Shown here piece after piece: positions 54,795-63,228 of a DNA stretch of 64,000 nucleotides. This stretch comes from Polaribacter haliotis. Its GTDB lineage: Bacteria; Bacteroidota; Bacteroidia; Flavobacteriales; Flavobacteriaceae. The notes below the pieces were generated by a model. That model saw only the letters and a list, made by a program, of their open reading frames with translations. It was not told the origin of the DNA and made no database searches. Positions within the stretch are counted from its first letter, which is position 1, and each line of letters starts with the position of its first letter. The stretch lies in assembly GCF_014784055.1 (NCBI RefSeq), contig NZ_CP061813.1, positions 1,808,001-1,872,000 of the forward strand, read 5' to 3'. Position numbers and translations under genes: made by a program.

Positions 54795-54825
54795 TTCTTC
54801 CCTTTGGGAAGATTAAGATGGGCTC
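54795..54825 (-). repeat. Small palindromic element 2
   Basis: Minus strand reads CCCATCTTAATC then the hairpin CTTCCC AAA GGGAAG. It resembles element 1 in the TTAATC lead and the GGAA-ended hairpin, in opposite orientation. It overlaps the last codons of metH. Confidence 0.45.
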
Positions 54826-57497
54826 TCCTCTGCTAAAGTTGGATGCAACCACTTTCTTGCTTTCTCTTTTGTAATTCCTTTTCTTGTGGAATAATCTGTT
54901 ACTTGATCGTCTGTAATTTTTCCTAAACCAAAATATTTTGCTTCTTTATTTGCAAAATAATATCCAGATACTGCTGCTGCAGGCCACATTGCCAAACTTT
55001 CTGTTAGAGTAACTCCTATGTTTTCTTCTACGCTTAATAAGTCCCAAATGGTTTCTTTTTCTAAATGATCTGGACACGCAGGATAACCTGGTGCTGGTCT
55101 AATTCCTTTGTAATTTTCTTTTATTAAATCGTCGTTTGTTAAAGTTTCGTCTGATGAATATCCCCAATGTTTTACTCTAATTTGTTTGTGTAAATATTCT
55201 GCCATTGCTTCTGCAAATCTGTCTGCAATTGCTTGGGCCATAATTGCATTGTAATCGTCTTCTTTTGCTCTGTAACTTTCTGCCAATTCTTGCGCTCCAA
55301 AAATACCGACACAAAATGCGCCCATATAATCAGTTTTATTGGTTTCTTTTGGCGCAATAAAATCTGCTAATGCATGGTTTGGAATTCCTTCTCTTTTCTT
55401 TAATTGCTGACGTAAAGTTCTAAAAATGGCAACTTCTTCTCCTTTTTTCTGAACAGAAATATCATCATCATTTATTGAGTTTGCTTCAAACAAACCGAAA
55501 ACTGCCTTAGGTTTTAATAATTGTTTGGCAATGATTTCTTTAATCATTTCTTGAGCTTCTGCATACATTATAGTCGCTTGTTCTCCAACTACTTTATCTG
55601 TTAGAATGTCTGGGAATTTCCCATGTAAATCCCAACTTCTAAAAAATGGACTCCAATCTATAAAAGGCAACAATTCTTTTAAACTCAATTGTTTTAAAAC
55701 CTGAATTCCTAATTCGTTAGGTTTCTTAATTTCCGAAGTTTCCCAATCAATTTTATATTTTCTTTTTCTTGCTTCTGTAATAGAAATATAAGATTTTTCT
55801 TTTCCTCGTTTTAGAAACTTGGTTCTAAATTCGTCGTAATCTTTCTTTAATTTTGCTGTATATAAATGGCTCGATTTCTTGTTCAGTAAATCTCCAACAA
55901 CAGTTACTGCTCTACTTGCATCATTTACATGAACCACTGCATTTTTATATTGTGTATCTATCTTAACAGCCGTATGCGCTTTGGATGTTGTTGCACCACC
56001 AATTAACAAAGGCAACACAAAATTCTGACGTTGCATTTCTTTAGCCAAATACACCATTTCATCTAAAGAAGGTGTAATTAAACCAGATAAACCAATTGCA
56101 TCAACACGTTCGTCAATAGCAGTTTGTATGATTTTTTCTGGCGGAACCATTACACCTAAATCTACAATTTCGTAATTATTACAAGCCAAAACAACACTCA
56201 CAATATTTTTTCCAATATCATGCACATCACCTTTTACAGTTGCCATTAAAATTTTACCAACAGGTTCTTGTTTGTCTCCTTTTTCTGCTTCAATAAACGG
56301 ATTTAAATAAGAAACCGCTTTTTTCATTACTCTTGCAGATTTTACAACTTGTGGCAAAAACATTTTTCCTGCGCCAAATAAATCTCCAACCACATTCATA
56401 CCAATCATTAAATTACCTTCGATAACTTCAATTGGTTTTTCTGCTTCTTGTCTTGCTTGCTCTACGTCTTCAATAATAAAAGCATCTATTCCTTTTACTA
56501 AAGCATGTGTAATTCTTTCTTGTAGTGTATTTTCTCTCCAAGATAAATCTGCAACTTTTTCTTTTTTAGAACCTTTTACTGTTTCTGCTAAATCTAATAA
56601 TCGTTCAGTTGCGTCTTCTCTTCTGTCTAATATTACGTCTTCTACATGTTCTAATAATTCCTTCGGAATATCATCATAAACCTCCAACAAAGCAGGATTT
56701 ACAATTCCGATATTCATACCAGCCTGAATTGCATAATATAAAAACACAGAGTGCATAGCTTCACGAACACCATCATTTCCTCTAAACGAAAACGACACAT
56801 TACTTACACCTCCACTTACAGAAACATTTGGTAAATTTTGTCTTACCCATCTTGTTGCTTCAATAAAATCGATGGCATTTCTTCTATGTTCGTCCATTCC
56901 TGTTGCTACAGGAAAAATATTCAAATCGAAAATGATGTCTTCACTTGGAAAACCAACTTTATTTACCAAAACGTCATAAGAACGTTTGGCAATTTCTATT
57001 CTTCTATCGTAATTATCTGCCTGACCTTCTTCATCAAAAGCCATTACAATTACTGCTGCTCCATAGCGTTTTATTTGTTTTGCTTCCCAAATAAATTTTT
57101 CTTCTCCTTCTTTTAAGGAAATAGAATTTACCACACATTTTCCTTGTACAACTTGTAAACCAGCTTCTATGATTTCCCATTTGGAACTATCAATCATAAT
57201 TGGGACTCTGCAAATATCTGGTTCTGCAGCAATTAAGTTTAGGAAACGAATCATTGCTTCTTTTCCGTCAATTAATCCATCATCGAAATTAATATCGATA
57301 ATTTGTGCACCACCATCTACTTGATGTCTTGCAATGTCTAATGCTTCATCGTATTTTTCTTCTTTTATCAAGCGTAGAAATTTACGAGAACCTGCTACAT
57401 TTGTACGTTCACCAACATTTATAAAATTGCTGTTTTCGTTTAAAACCAAAGGTTCTAAACCAGACAATTTCATGTATTTATTTTGTTTCACTTTCAT
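54813..57497 (-). CDS. metH: Cobalamin-dependent methionine synthase, folate/B12/activation part
   Basis: 894 residues. Order: pterin-binding methyl-THF domain, about 1-290 ([40 protein letters not shown]); B12-binding helical cap; Rossmann B12 domain with the axial His426 in GDVHDIGKN; reactivation domain, about 590-880 with the AdoMet motif [12 protein letters not shown]. The homocysteine-binding domain is missing here and is supplied by the separate gene 15 bp upstream, a split arrangement. Needs B12. Second gene behind the SAM-I riboswitch. Confidence 0.96.
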   Translation of the reverse strand: MKVKQNKYMKLSGLEPLVLNENSNFINVGERTNVAGSRKFLRLIKEEKYDEALDIARHQVDGGAQIIDINFDDGLIDGKEAMIRFLNLIAAEPDICRVPIMIDSSKWEIIEAGLQVVQGKCVVNSISLKEGEEKFIWEAKQIKRYGAAVIVMAFDEEGQADNYDRRIEIAKRSYDVLVNKVGFPSEDIIFDLNIFPVATGMDEHRRNAIDFIEATRWVRQNLPNVSVSGGVSNVSFSFRGNDGVREAMHSVFLYYAIQAGMNIGIVNPALLEVYDDIPKELLEHVEDVILDRREDATERLLDLAETVKGSKKEKVADLSWRENTLQERITHALVKGIDAFIIEDVEQARQEAEKPIEVIEGNLMIGMNVVGDLFGAGKMFLPQVVKSARVMKKAVSYLNPFIEAEKGDKQEPVGKILMATVKGDVHDIGKNIVSVVLACNNYEIVDLGVMVPPEKIIQTAIDERVDAIGLSGLITPSLDEMVYLAKEMQRQNFVLPLLIGGATTSKAHTAVKIDTQYKNAVVHVNDASRAVTVVGDLLNKKSSHLYTAKLKKDYDEFRTKFLKRGKEKSYISITEARKRKYKIDWETSEIKKPNELGIQVLKQLSLKELLPFIDWSPFFRSWDLHGKFPDILTDKVVGEQATIMYAEAQEMIKEIIAKQLLKPKAVFGLFEANSINDDDISVQKKGEEVAIFRTLRQQLKKREGIPNHALADFIAPKETNKTDYMGAFCVGIFGAQELAESYRAKEDDYNAIMAQAIADRFAEAMAEYLHKQIRVKHWGYSSDETLTNDDLIKENYKGIRPAPGYPACPDHLEKETIWDLLSVEENIGVTLTESLAMWPAAAVSGYYFANKEAKYFGLGKITDDQVTDYSTRKGITKEKARKWLHPTLAEESPS

Positions 57498-57512
57498 CTT
57501 CTTTCTTCCCTT

Positions 57513-58532
57513 TTAGTTAGCACTTTCAACCGAGTTCAAAGCATCTGCTTTTCTCGGTTTATATTTCTTCGCAATCTTTGCAATCTCACGAATATGCTCT
57601 GGACTTGTTCCACAACAACCACCAATAATATTGATTAGATTTTTCTTTAAATATTCTTCAATTTGTTCTCCCATTTCTTCGGCAGTTTCGTCATATTCTC
57701 CAAAAGCATTTGGCAATCCTGCGTTTGGATGAGCAGAAATCGCAAAATCTGTTTTATTTGCAATTGCTTCTAAATGTGGTTGTAATAAATTTGCTCCTAA
57801 AGCACAATTAAATCCGACTGATAATAATGGAATATGAGAAACAGAAATTAGAAAAGCTTCAGCAGTTTGCCCTGATAAAGTTCTACCTGATGCATCTGTA
57901 ATTGTTCCACTTAACATTACAGGAATATCTATACTTCTTTCTTCTTTTACCTGCTCAATTGCAAATAATGCTGCTTTTGCGTTTAAAGTATCGAAAACGG
58001 TTTCTACTAATAATAAATCTGCACCACCATCGATTAATGCTTCTGTTTGTTGTTTGTATGCGATTCTTAATTCATCGAAAGTTACAGCTCTATACCCAGG
58101 ATCGTTCACATCTGGAGACATGCTTGCTGTTCTGTTTGTTGGACCAATTGAACCTGCAACAAAACGAGGTTTGTGAGGTTCTTTTGCTGTAAATTCATCT
58201 GCAACTTCTTTGGCTATTTTTGCAGATTGATAGTTTAATTCATATACCAAATCTTCCATTTGATAATCTGCCATTGCAATTGTAGTTCCAGAAAAAGTGT
58301 TGGTTTCTATAATATCTGCACCTGCTTCAAAATATTTTCCATGAATGGTTTTTATTGCTTCTGGTTGCGTAATAGATAACAAATCGTTATTTCCTTGCAA
58401 TGGTGTTGGGTAGTCTTTAAAGCGTTCTCCTCTAAAATCTTCTTCAGTGAATTTATAAGCCTGCAACATGGTTCCCATGGCGCCGTCTAAAACTAAAATT
58501 CGTTCTTGTAATGCTTTGTAAATATTTGACAT
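57513..58532 (-). CDS. metH: Methionine synthase homocysteine-binding subunit (split MetH N-terminus)
   Basis: 339 residues equal to the first domain of MetH: homocysteine S-methyltransferase TIM barrel with [12 protein letters not shown] near the start, [28 protein letters not shown] with the first zinc Cys and [12 protein letters not shown] with the other two. It transfers the methyl group from methylcobalamin to homocysteine together with the downstream protein. First gene after the SAM-I riboswitch. Start at 58532 sits directly behind a small hairpin that may be part of the expression platform. Confidence 0.94.
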   Translation of the reverse strand: MSNIYKALQERILVLDGAMGTMLQAYKFTEEDFRGERFKDYPTPLQGNNDLLSITQPEAIKTIHGKYFEAGADIIETNTFSGTTIAMADYQMEDLVYELNYQSAKIAKEVADEFTAKEPHKPRFVAGSIGPTNRTASMSPDVNDPGYRAVTFDELRIAYKQQTEALIDGGADLLLVETVFDTLNAKAALFAIEQVKEERSIDIPVMLSGTITDASGRTLSGQTAEAFLISVSHIPLLSVGFNCALGANLLQPHLEAIANKTDFAISAHPNAGLPNAFGEYDETAEEMGEQIEEYLKKNLINIIGGCCGTSPEHIREIAKIAKKYKPRKADALNSVESAN

Positions 58533-58535
58533 TTT

Positions 58536-58572
58536 TTGATATTTTTATCAATATATGTCATCAGGAAAGGTG
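58536..58572 (-). promoter_or_regulatory. Expression platform of the metH riboswitch
   Basis: RNA segment CACCTTTC (58572-58565) can pair with GAAAGGTG inside the aptamer (58624-58617). Next comes a hairpin TTGATA AAAA TATCAA (58551-58536) ending 4 nt before the ATG. No U-rich terminator, so control is probably translational; inferred. Confidence 0.45.
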
Positions 58573-58583
58573 TTTTTTTCGCT

Positions 58584-58684
58584 GTTATCTTTCAAGCCAA
58601 AGCTTGTAGAATGTAGCACCTTTCTCATAAGTGAGAGGTTGCCAAGGCTTCAACGGGTCTAATCCCTCTGCCTTTCGTGATAAC
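58584..58684 (-). ncRNA. SAM-I riboswitch (S-box) aptamer upstream of metH
   Basis: Minus strand. P1 GTTATC / GATAAC closes the element. Conserved S-box blocks are present in order: AGAGGGATTAGACCCGTTGAA, GCCTTGGCAACCTC, AAAGGTGCTACATTCTAC, and GAAAGATAACAG. Binding of S-adenosylmethionine should lower metH expression. The motifs match RF00162 as I know it. Confidence 0.93.
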
Positions 58685-58713
58685 GTAAATCAATAAGTTT
58701 ATGAACTATACTG

Positions 58714-58743
58714 CAAATAAACGGATTATTTTTTTATTTGCAG
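58714..58743 (-). promoter_or_regulatory. Probable metH operon promoter
   Basis: Minus strand CTG-N19-TTTATTTG (58721-58714), each box one base from consensus, about 30 nt before the riboswitch. Confidence 0.45.
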
Positions 58744-58762
58744 TATTTATACATTTAAAAAT

Positions 58763-59656
58763 CTATTCTTTTTCAAAAAGAGTGGAAGATAAATAACGAT
58801 CTCCTCTATCGCAAATAATTGCCACAACTACACCTTTATCTAATTTTTCGGCAACTTTTATTGCTGTTGCAACAGAACCTCCACTACTCATTCCTGCAAA
58901 AATTCCTTCTTCTGCAGCCAATCTCTGTGTCATTTCTTTAGACTCTTCTTCACTAACTTCTATTACTTCGTCAACTTTATTTCTATTGAAAATTGCTGGC
59001 AGATATTCTTCTGGCCATTTTCTAATTCCTGGAATTTTAGCTCCGTCTTTAGGTTGTGCACCAATAATTGTAATATTTTTATTTTGCTCTTTTAAATAAT
59101 CTGAAACGCCCATAATTGTTCCAGTAGTTCCCATTGCAGAAACAAAATGCGTTACTTCTCCTTCAGTATCTCTCCAAATTTCTGGTCCTGTAGTTTTGTA
59201 ATGTGCTTTAGAATTGTCTGTATTATCAAACTGATTCAATCTAAAATACCCTTTTTTGTATTTTAATTTTAAGGCATAATCTATAGAACCTTCCATACCA
59301 GATTCTTGTGGAGTTAAATGTACTTTTGCTCCATAAGCACGCATGGTTTTTACTCTTTCTATGGTAGAATTTTCTGGCATTACTAACACCATATTCACTC
59401 CTAAAACTTTTGCCATTAAAGCCAGTGCAATTCCTGTGTTTCCACTTGTTGCTTCTACTAAAGTATCTCCTTTTTTAATATTTTTTCTTCTTAAAGCTTC
59501 AGAAATCATATTATAAGCAGCTCTATCTTTTACGCTTCCTCCAGGATTATTACCTTCTAATTTCAGCAATAATGTAACTCCTTCTTTTTTGAAAATCTGT
59601 TGCGCTTCCACCAAAGGTGTGTTTCCAACAAAATCTATAATACTTTTAGTCTTCAT
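58763..59656 (-). CDS. cysM: Cysteine synthase B (O-acetylserine sulfhydrylase)
   Basis: Makes cysteine from O-acetylserine and sulfide. PLP enzyme, 297 residues. PLP lysine in NNPGGSVKDRAAYNMI at about residues 35-50, substrate loop EATSGNTGIALA, and GTTGTIMGVSDYL binding the PLP phosphate. The GGSVKD form and short length are CysM-like. One base pair after cysE, so serine acetylation and cysteine formation are encoded together. Confidence 0.94.
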   Translation of the reverse strand: MKTKSIIDFVGNTPLVEAQQIFKKEGVTLLLKLEGNNPGGSVKDRAAYNMISEALRRKNIKKGDTLVEATSGNTGIALALMAKVLGVNMVLVMPENSTIERVKTMRAYGAKVHLTPQESGMEGSIDYALKLKYKKGYFRLNQFDNTDNSKAHYKTTGPEIWRDTEGEVTHFVSAMGTTGTIMGVSDYLKEQNKNITIIGAQPKDGAKIPGIRKWPEEYLPAIFNRNKVDEVIEVSEEESKEMTQRLAAEEGIFAGMSSGGSVATAIKVAEKLDKGVVVAIICDRGDRYLSSTLFEKE

Positions 59657-59657
59657 C

Positions 59658-60413
59658 TTAATTTCTTTGAAAAATTTTATTTTCTGCCTGCACAGTTACT
59701 ACCGAATTTTCAAGAACAGTTTCTGTAATACACACATTTGCTCCAATTATTGAATTCTCTCCAATAACAACATCTCCTCCTAAAATAGTAGCATTTGCGT
59801 AAATAATTACATTGTTTTCTATAGTTGGATGACGTTTTGTAGAAGCCATACTTTTCTTTACTTGGATTCCACCTAAAGTAACTCCTTGAAAAATAGTTAC
59901 ATTATTTTTGATGATGGTGGTTTCTCCAATTACAATTCCTGTTGCGTGATCTATAAAAAACGAATCTCCAATTTCTGCTCCAGGATGAATATCTGTTCCT
60001 GTTGCTCCGTGTGCAAATTCGCTCATCATTCTTGGTAAAACAGGAATTTCTTGTTTTAACAATTGATTGCTTAATCTATAAACAGCAATTGCATAAAAAC
60101 CTGGATAAGCCAAATAAACTTCTCTTAAACTTTTTGCAGCAGGATCGCTATTTAAAGCAAACAAAGCATCTAAATCTAATTTTCTTCTTAATTCTGGAAA
60201 TGAATTTTCAAAAGCCGACCAAGAACAATCTTCATTATTAATAGACAATCTTTCTAAAATCTTGAAGAATTTATTTTTAGTTTCTGCACCTTTTTCCTCT
60301 TGATAATTTTTATCAAACAGACAATTTATAAGTTCTTTTGTAAAAACTTCCACAGCATCTCTTAAACACATACTGTAATTTTTTACGGGAACTTTTTGTG
60401 CTACTTCTTTCAT
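59658..60413 (-). CDS. cysE: Serine O-acetyltransferase
   Basis: Makes O-acetylserine from serine and acetyl-CoA. 251 residues; alpha-helical N-terminus to about 140, then left-handed beta-helix: GTDIHPGAEIGDSFFIDHAT (with the catalytic His), GVTLGGIQ, KRHPTIENNVIIYANATILG, NSIIGANV. Lies 6 bp after the ferredoxin gene and 1 bp before cysM. The C-terminus is short, lacking the clear Ile end that lets CysE dock in CysK. Confidence 0.94.
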   Translation of the reverse strand: MKEVAQKVPVKNYSMCLRDAVEVFTKELINCLFDKNYQEEKGAETKNKFFKILERLSINNEDCSWSAFENSFPELRRKLDLDALFALNSDPAAKSLREVYLAYPGFYAIAVYRLSNQLLKQEIPVLPRMMSEFAHGATGTDIHPGAEIGDSFFIDHATGIVIGETTIIKNNVTIFQGVTLGGIQVKKSMASTKRHPTIENNVIIYANATILGGDVVIGENSIIGANVCITETVLENSVVTVQAENKIFQRN

Positions 60414-60419
60414 TTTTAA

Positions 60420-60749
60420 TTATGATTCTGGCGCTAATTCTACTTCTAAACCATTAATTTCTGGCGTAATTTGAATCTGACAACCCAATCTACTATTATC
60501 TTCTACATTAAAAGCTTCTGCTAACATTGCATCTTCATCATCAGACATTTCTGGTAATTCGTGATCTGATTTTACATAACATTGACACGAAGCACACATT
60601 GCCATTCCTCCACAAATACCAATAGTTCCCTCTTCTGCCAATTCGTACGAACGAACAACTTCCATTAGATTCATTGCCATATCTGTTGGCGCAATCACAT
60701 CGTGAGTTACTCCATTTCTGTCTGTTATTTTAAGATTTACATCTTGCAT
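60420..60749 (-). CDS. [2Fe-2S] ferredoxin
   Basis: 109 residues from ATG at 60749 (MQDVNLKITDRNG). A TTG 30 bp further upstream is inside the promoter box and is rejected. Cluster ligands C-x5-C-x2-C in GICGGMAMCASCQCYV and the distal Cys in RLGCQI: adrenodoxin-type plant/ISC fold. It probably carries electrons from the reductase encoded next to it to the siroheme reductase at the window end. First gene of a ferredoxin-cysE-cysM operon. Confidence 0.92.
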   Translation of the reverse strand: MQDVNLKITDRNGVTHDVIAPTDMAMNLMEVVRSYELAEEGTIGICGGMAMCASCQCYVKSDHELPEMSDDEDAMLAEAFNVEDNSRLGCQIQITPEINGLEVELAPES

Positions 60750-60776
60750 TTTGATACTACTTTTTAGTTCTGTCTG

Positions 60777-60784
60777 CAAAGTTA
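60777..60784 (-). promoter_or_regulatory. -7 box of the ferredoxin-cysE-cysM promoter
   Basis: Minus-strand TAACTTTG, full match to TAnnTTTG, 28 nt before the ferredoxin ATG. No good TTG at -33. Confidence 0.55.
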
Positions 60785-60805
60785 CGCAAACCTATCAATA
60801 ATTTG

Positions 60806-61861
60806 TTACTGAATTGCTTTTACTACAGCTTTTGGTGCTTCTTTTCTTGTTCCATCAAAACCATCTACACCACCAACTGTTGTATATTTCATTACATATT
60901 TCTTATCTGGAAAGATTCTTTTATATGCACTCTGACACATTAAAGTTGCTTCATGAAATCCACATAAAATCAATTTTAATTTTCCTGGATAGGTGTTTAC
61001 ATCTCCAATTGCATAAATTCCTGGTATGTTTGTTTGATAGTCTAAAGCGTTATTTACTTTAATAGCATTCTTCTCGATTTCTAATCCCCAATCTCCTATT
61101 GGACCTAACTTTGGTGATAATCCGAAAAGTGGAATAAAATGATCTGTATCAATAATAAAAGCATCTTCACCTTTTTTCTCTACAGCAACTCCTGTTACTT
61201 TATCTGTTCCTAAAATTCCTTTTACTTCTGCAGGTGTTATAATATTTATCTTTCCTAAATTCTTTAATTCTTGTGCTTTTTCAACAGAATCTAAAGCGCC
61301 TCTAAATTCATTTCTTCTATGAATTAAAGTTACTTCTGATGCAATATTAGATAAGAAAATTGCCCAATCTAAAGCAGAATCTCCACCACCAGAAATAACT
61401 ACTTTTTTATCTCTGTAAAATTCTGGTTCTTTAATAATGTATTCTACTCCTTTATCTTCGAAATCTGCAATATTAGGAATTAATGGTTTTCTTGGCTCAA
61501 AAGAACCTAAACCACCTGCAATTGCAACAATTTTTGCGTGATGTTTCGTTCCTTTATTTGTTGTTACAATAAATGTACCATCATCTTGTTTATCGATTGT
61601 TTGGGCTCTTTCACCTAATGTAAAACCAGGCTCAAACTGCTTACTTTGTTCTATTAATTTATGCGTTAAATCTCCTGCTAAAATTTCTGGATATGCTGGA
61701 ATATCATAAATTGGTTTCTTCGGATAAATTTCTGAACATTGTCCTCCAGGTTGTGGTAAAGCATCAATTAAATGACATTTTAGTTTTAATAAACCTGCTT
61801 CAAAAACTGTAAATAAACCTGTTGGTCCTGCTCCAATAATTAGTATATCTGTTGTAATCAT
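60806..61861 (-). CDS. Ferredoxin-NADP+ reductase, thioredoxin-reductase-like
   Basis: 351 residues, FAD-binding GAGPTGLFTVFEAGLL at residues 8-23, QPGGQCSEIYP, NADP-binding SGGGDSALDWAI, and GDVNTYPGKLKLI near the C-terminus. No CxxC redox pair, which marks it as the YumC-type ferredoxin reductase instead of thioredoxin reductase. Supplies electrons to ferredoxin and so to sulfite reduction. 21 bp after the siroheme gene. Confidence 0.92.
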   Translation of the reverse strand: MITTDILIIGAGPTGLFTVFEAGLLKLKCHLIDALPQPGGQCSEIYPKKPIYDIPAYPEILAGDLTHKLIEQSKQFEPGFTLGERAQTIDKQDDGTFIVTTNKGTKHHAKIVAIAGGLGSFEPRKPLIPNIADFEDKGVEYIIKEPEFYRDKKVVISGGGDSALDWAIFLSNIASEVTLIHRRNEFRGALDSVEKAQELKNLGKINIITPAEVKGILGTDKVTGVAVEKKGEDAFIIDTDHFIPLFGLSPKLGPIGDWGLEIEKNAIKVNNALDYQTNIPGIYAIGDVNTYPGKLKLILCGFHEATLMCQSAYKRIFPDKKYVMKYTTVGGVDGFDGTRKEAPKAVVKAIQ

Positions 61862-61882
61862 AATCTTTAATTTCTAATATTT

Positions 61883-62455
61883 TTATTCAACTAAACTCTT
61901 CGTGAATTCGTTTAGTTTTTCTACTTTTTCTTCAAAATTCCCTTTGATCGATTTTCTGTATTCGTTTAGATTCTTAACTAAATCATCAATATTATTTGGA
62001 ATTACATCTTCAAAAAACTGACGTAATCTTTTGGCAGTTGTTGGCGATTTTCCGTTTGTAGAAATCGCAATTTTTACATTTCCTTTGGTTACAATTCCTC
62101 CCATATAAAAATCGCAATATGGAGGATTATCAGCAACATTTACCAAAATATTTCTTTCTTTACAATCTTTGTAAACTTCAACATTTACAGCTTCTTTATC
62201 TGTAGTTGCAATGACGATACTTTTGTTTGATAAATATGATTTTTCATACTTATCAACAATCATTTTTATTCCGAATTTATTCGCCAATTCTTGAGTTTCT
62301 TCTCTAAAAAAAGGAGAAACCATTGTTACTTTCGAATTAGGACTCGACTTCAACAAAAAAGATAATTTCTCTAATGCCACAAAACCTCCACCAACAATTA
62401 GGGTTTCTAATTGATTCGTTTTTAAAAAAATTGGATATAATTCGTTTTGTTCCAT
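61883..62455 (-). CDS. Precorrin-2 dehydrogenase/ferrochelatase (siroheme synthase N-part)
   Basis: 190 residues, the CysG N-terminal (Met8/SirC-like) part. NAD-binding VGGGFVALEKLSFLLKSS, VIATTDKEAVN, and NVADNPPYCDFYMGGIVTKGN, then KIAISTNGKSPTTAKRLR. It turns precorrin-2 into sirohydrochlorin and possibly inserts iron. Its ATG overlaps the stop of cobA by one base (TAATG), so the two halves of CysG are encoded as a coupled pair. Confidence 0.92.
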   Translation of the reverse strand: MEQNELYPIFLKTNQLETLIVGGGFVALEKLSFLLKSSPNSKVTMVSPFFREETQELANKFGIKMIVDKYEKSYLSNKSIVIATTDKEAVNVEVYKDCKERNILVNVADNPPYCDFYMGGIVTKGNVKIAISTNGKSPTTAKRLRQFFEDVIPNNIDDLVKNLNEYRKSIKGNFEEKVEKLNEFTKSLVE

Positions 62456-63228
62456 TATGAAGCAATTAATTCTCTTGAATATTCTTCTTGTACATTCGCT
62501 AAAACTGCTCTATGATTCACAACTTCGCCCAAAACAATAATTGCAGGATTGCTTAATTCCTGTTCTTTAACCACCTCTAAAATGGTATCTACAGTTCCAA
62601 TACCTATTTTTTCGTTGCTTCTTGTTCCATTTTGAATGATAGCAACTGGTAAATCGTTTTTATTTTCTTGTTGAAATAATTTAATGATTTCTGGCAGTTT
62701 TCCCATTCCCATTAAAACTACAACTGTTGCATTCGATTTTGCAGCCAAAGCAACATCATTAGATAGTTTATGCTCTTTTGTAGTTCCTGTAATTACCCAA
62801 AAACTTTCGGCACTTCCACGTTTTGTAACTGGAATATTTTGATATGCAGGAACCGCCAATGAAGATGAAATTCCTGGAACCATTGCAGTTTCTATTCCGA
62901 AACTTGCTGCAAATTCCATTTCTTCTGCTCCTCTTCCAAAAATGAAAGGATCTCCACCTTTTAAGCGAACTACATGTCCATGTGTTTTTGCTCTTGCAAC
63001 AATTAACTCGTTAATTTGTTCTTGCTGATATCTATAACAACCTCTTCTTTTTCCTACAAAAATTAGTTCTGCATTTGGGTTTATAAAATCTAATAATTCT
63101 TCGTTTACCAGAGCATCATACAAAACAACATCTGCCTTTTTTAAAACTTTTACTGCTTTTAATGTGATTAAATCTACATCTCCAGGACCAGCTCCAACTA
63201 CTGTTAATTTTGGTGTTTTATTATACAT
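62455..63228 (-). CDS. cobA: Uroporphyrinogen-III C-methyltransferase
   Basis: SAM-dependent double methylation of uroporphyrinogen III to precorrin-2, for siroheme (and cobalamin). 257 residues: VVGAGPGDVDLITLKAVKVL near the start, ADVVLYDALV, RLKGGDPFIFGRGAEE, and VPGISSSLAVPAYQNIPVTKRG. Overlaps the upstream reductase gene by 8 bp and the next gene by 1 bp. Confidence 0.95.
   Translation of the reverse strand: MYNKTPKLTVVGAGPGDVDLITLKAVKVLKKADVVLYDALVNEELLDFINPNAELIFVGKRRGCYRYQQEQINELIVARAKTHGHVVRLKGGDPFIFGRGAEEMEFAASFGIETAMVPGISSSLAVPAYQNIPVTKRGSAESFWVITGTTKEHKLSNDVALAAKSNATVVVLMGMGKLPEIIKLFQQENKNDLPVAIIQNGTRSNEKIGIGTVDTILEVVKEQELSNPAIIVLGEVVNHRAVLANVQEEYSRELIAS

Noticed and set aside
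60420..60779. Ferredoxin start at the TTG at 60779
   Set aside because: That TTG is part of the TAACTTTG promoter box; the ATG at 60749 gives a normal ferredoxin N-terminus.
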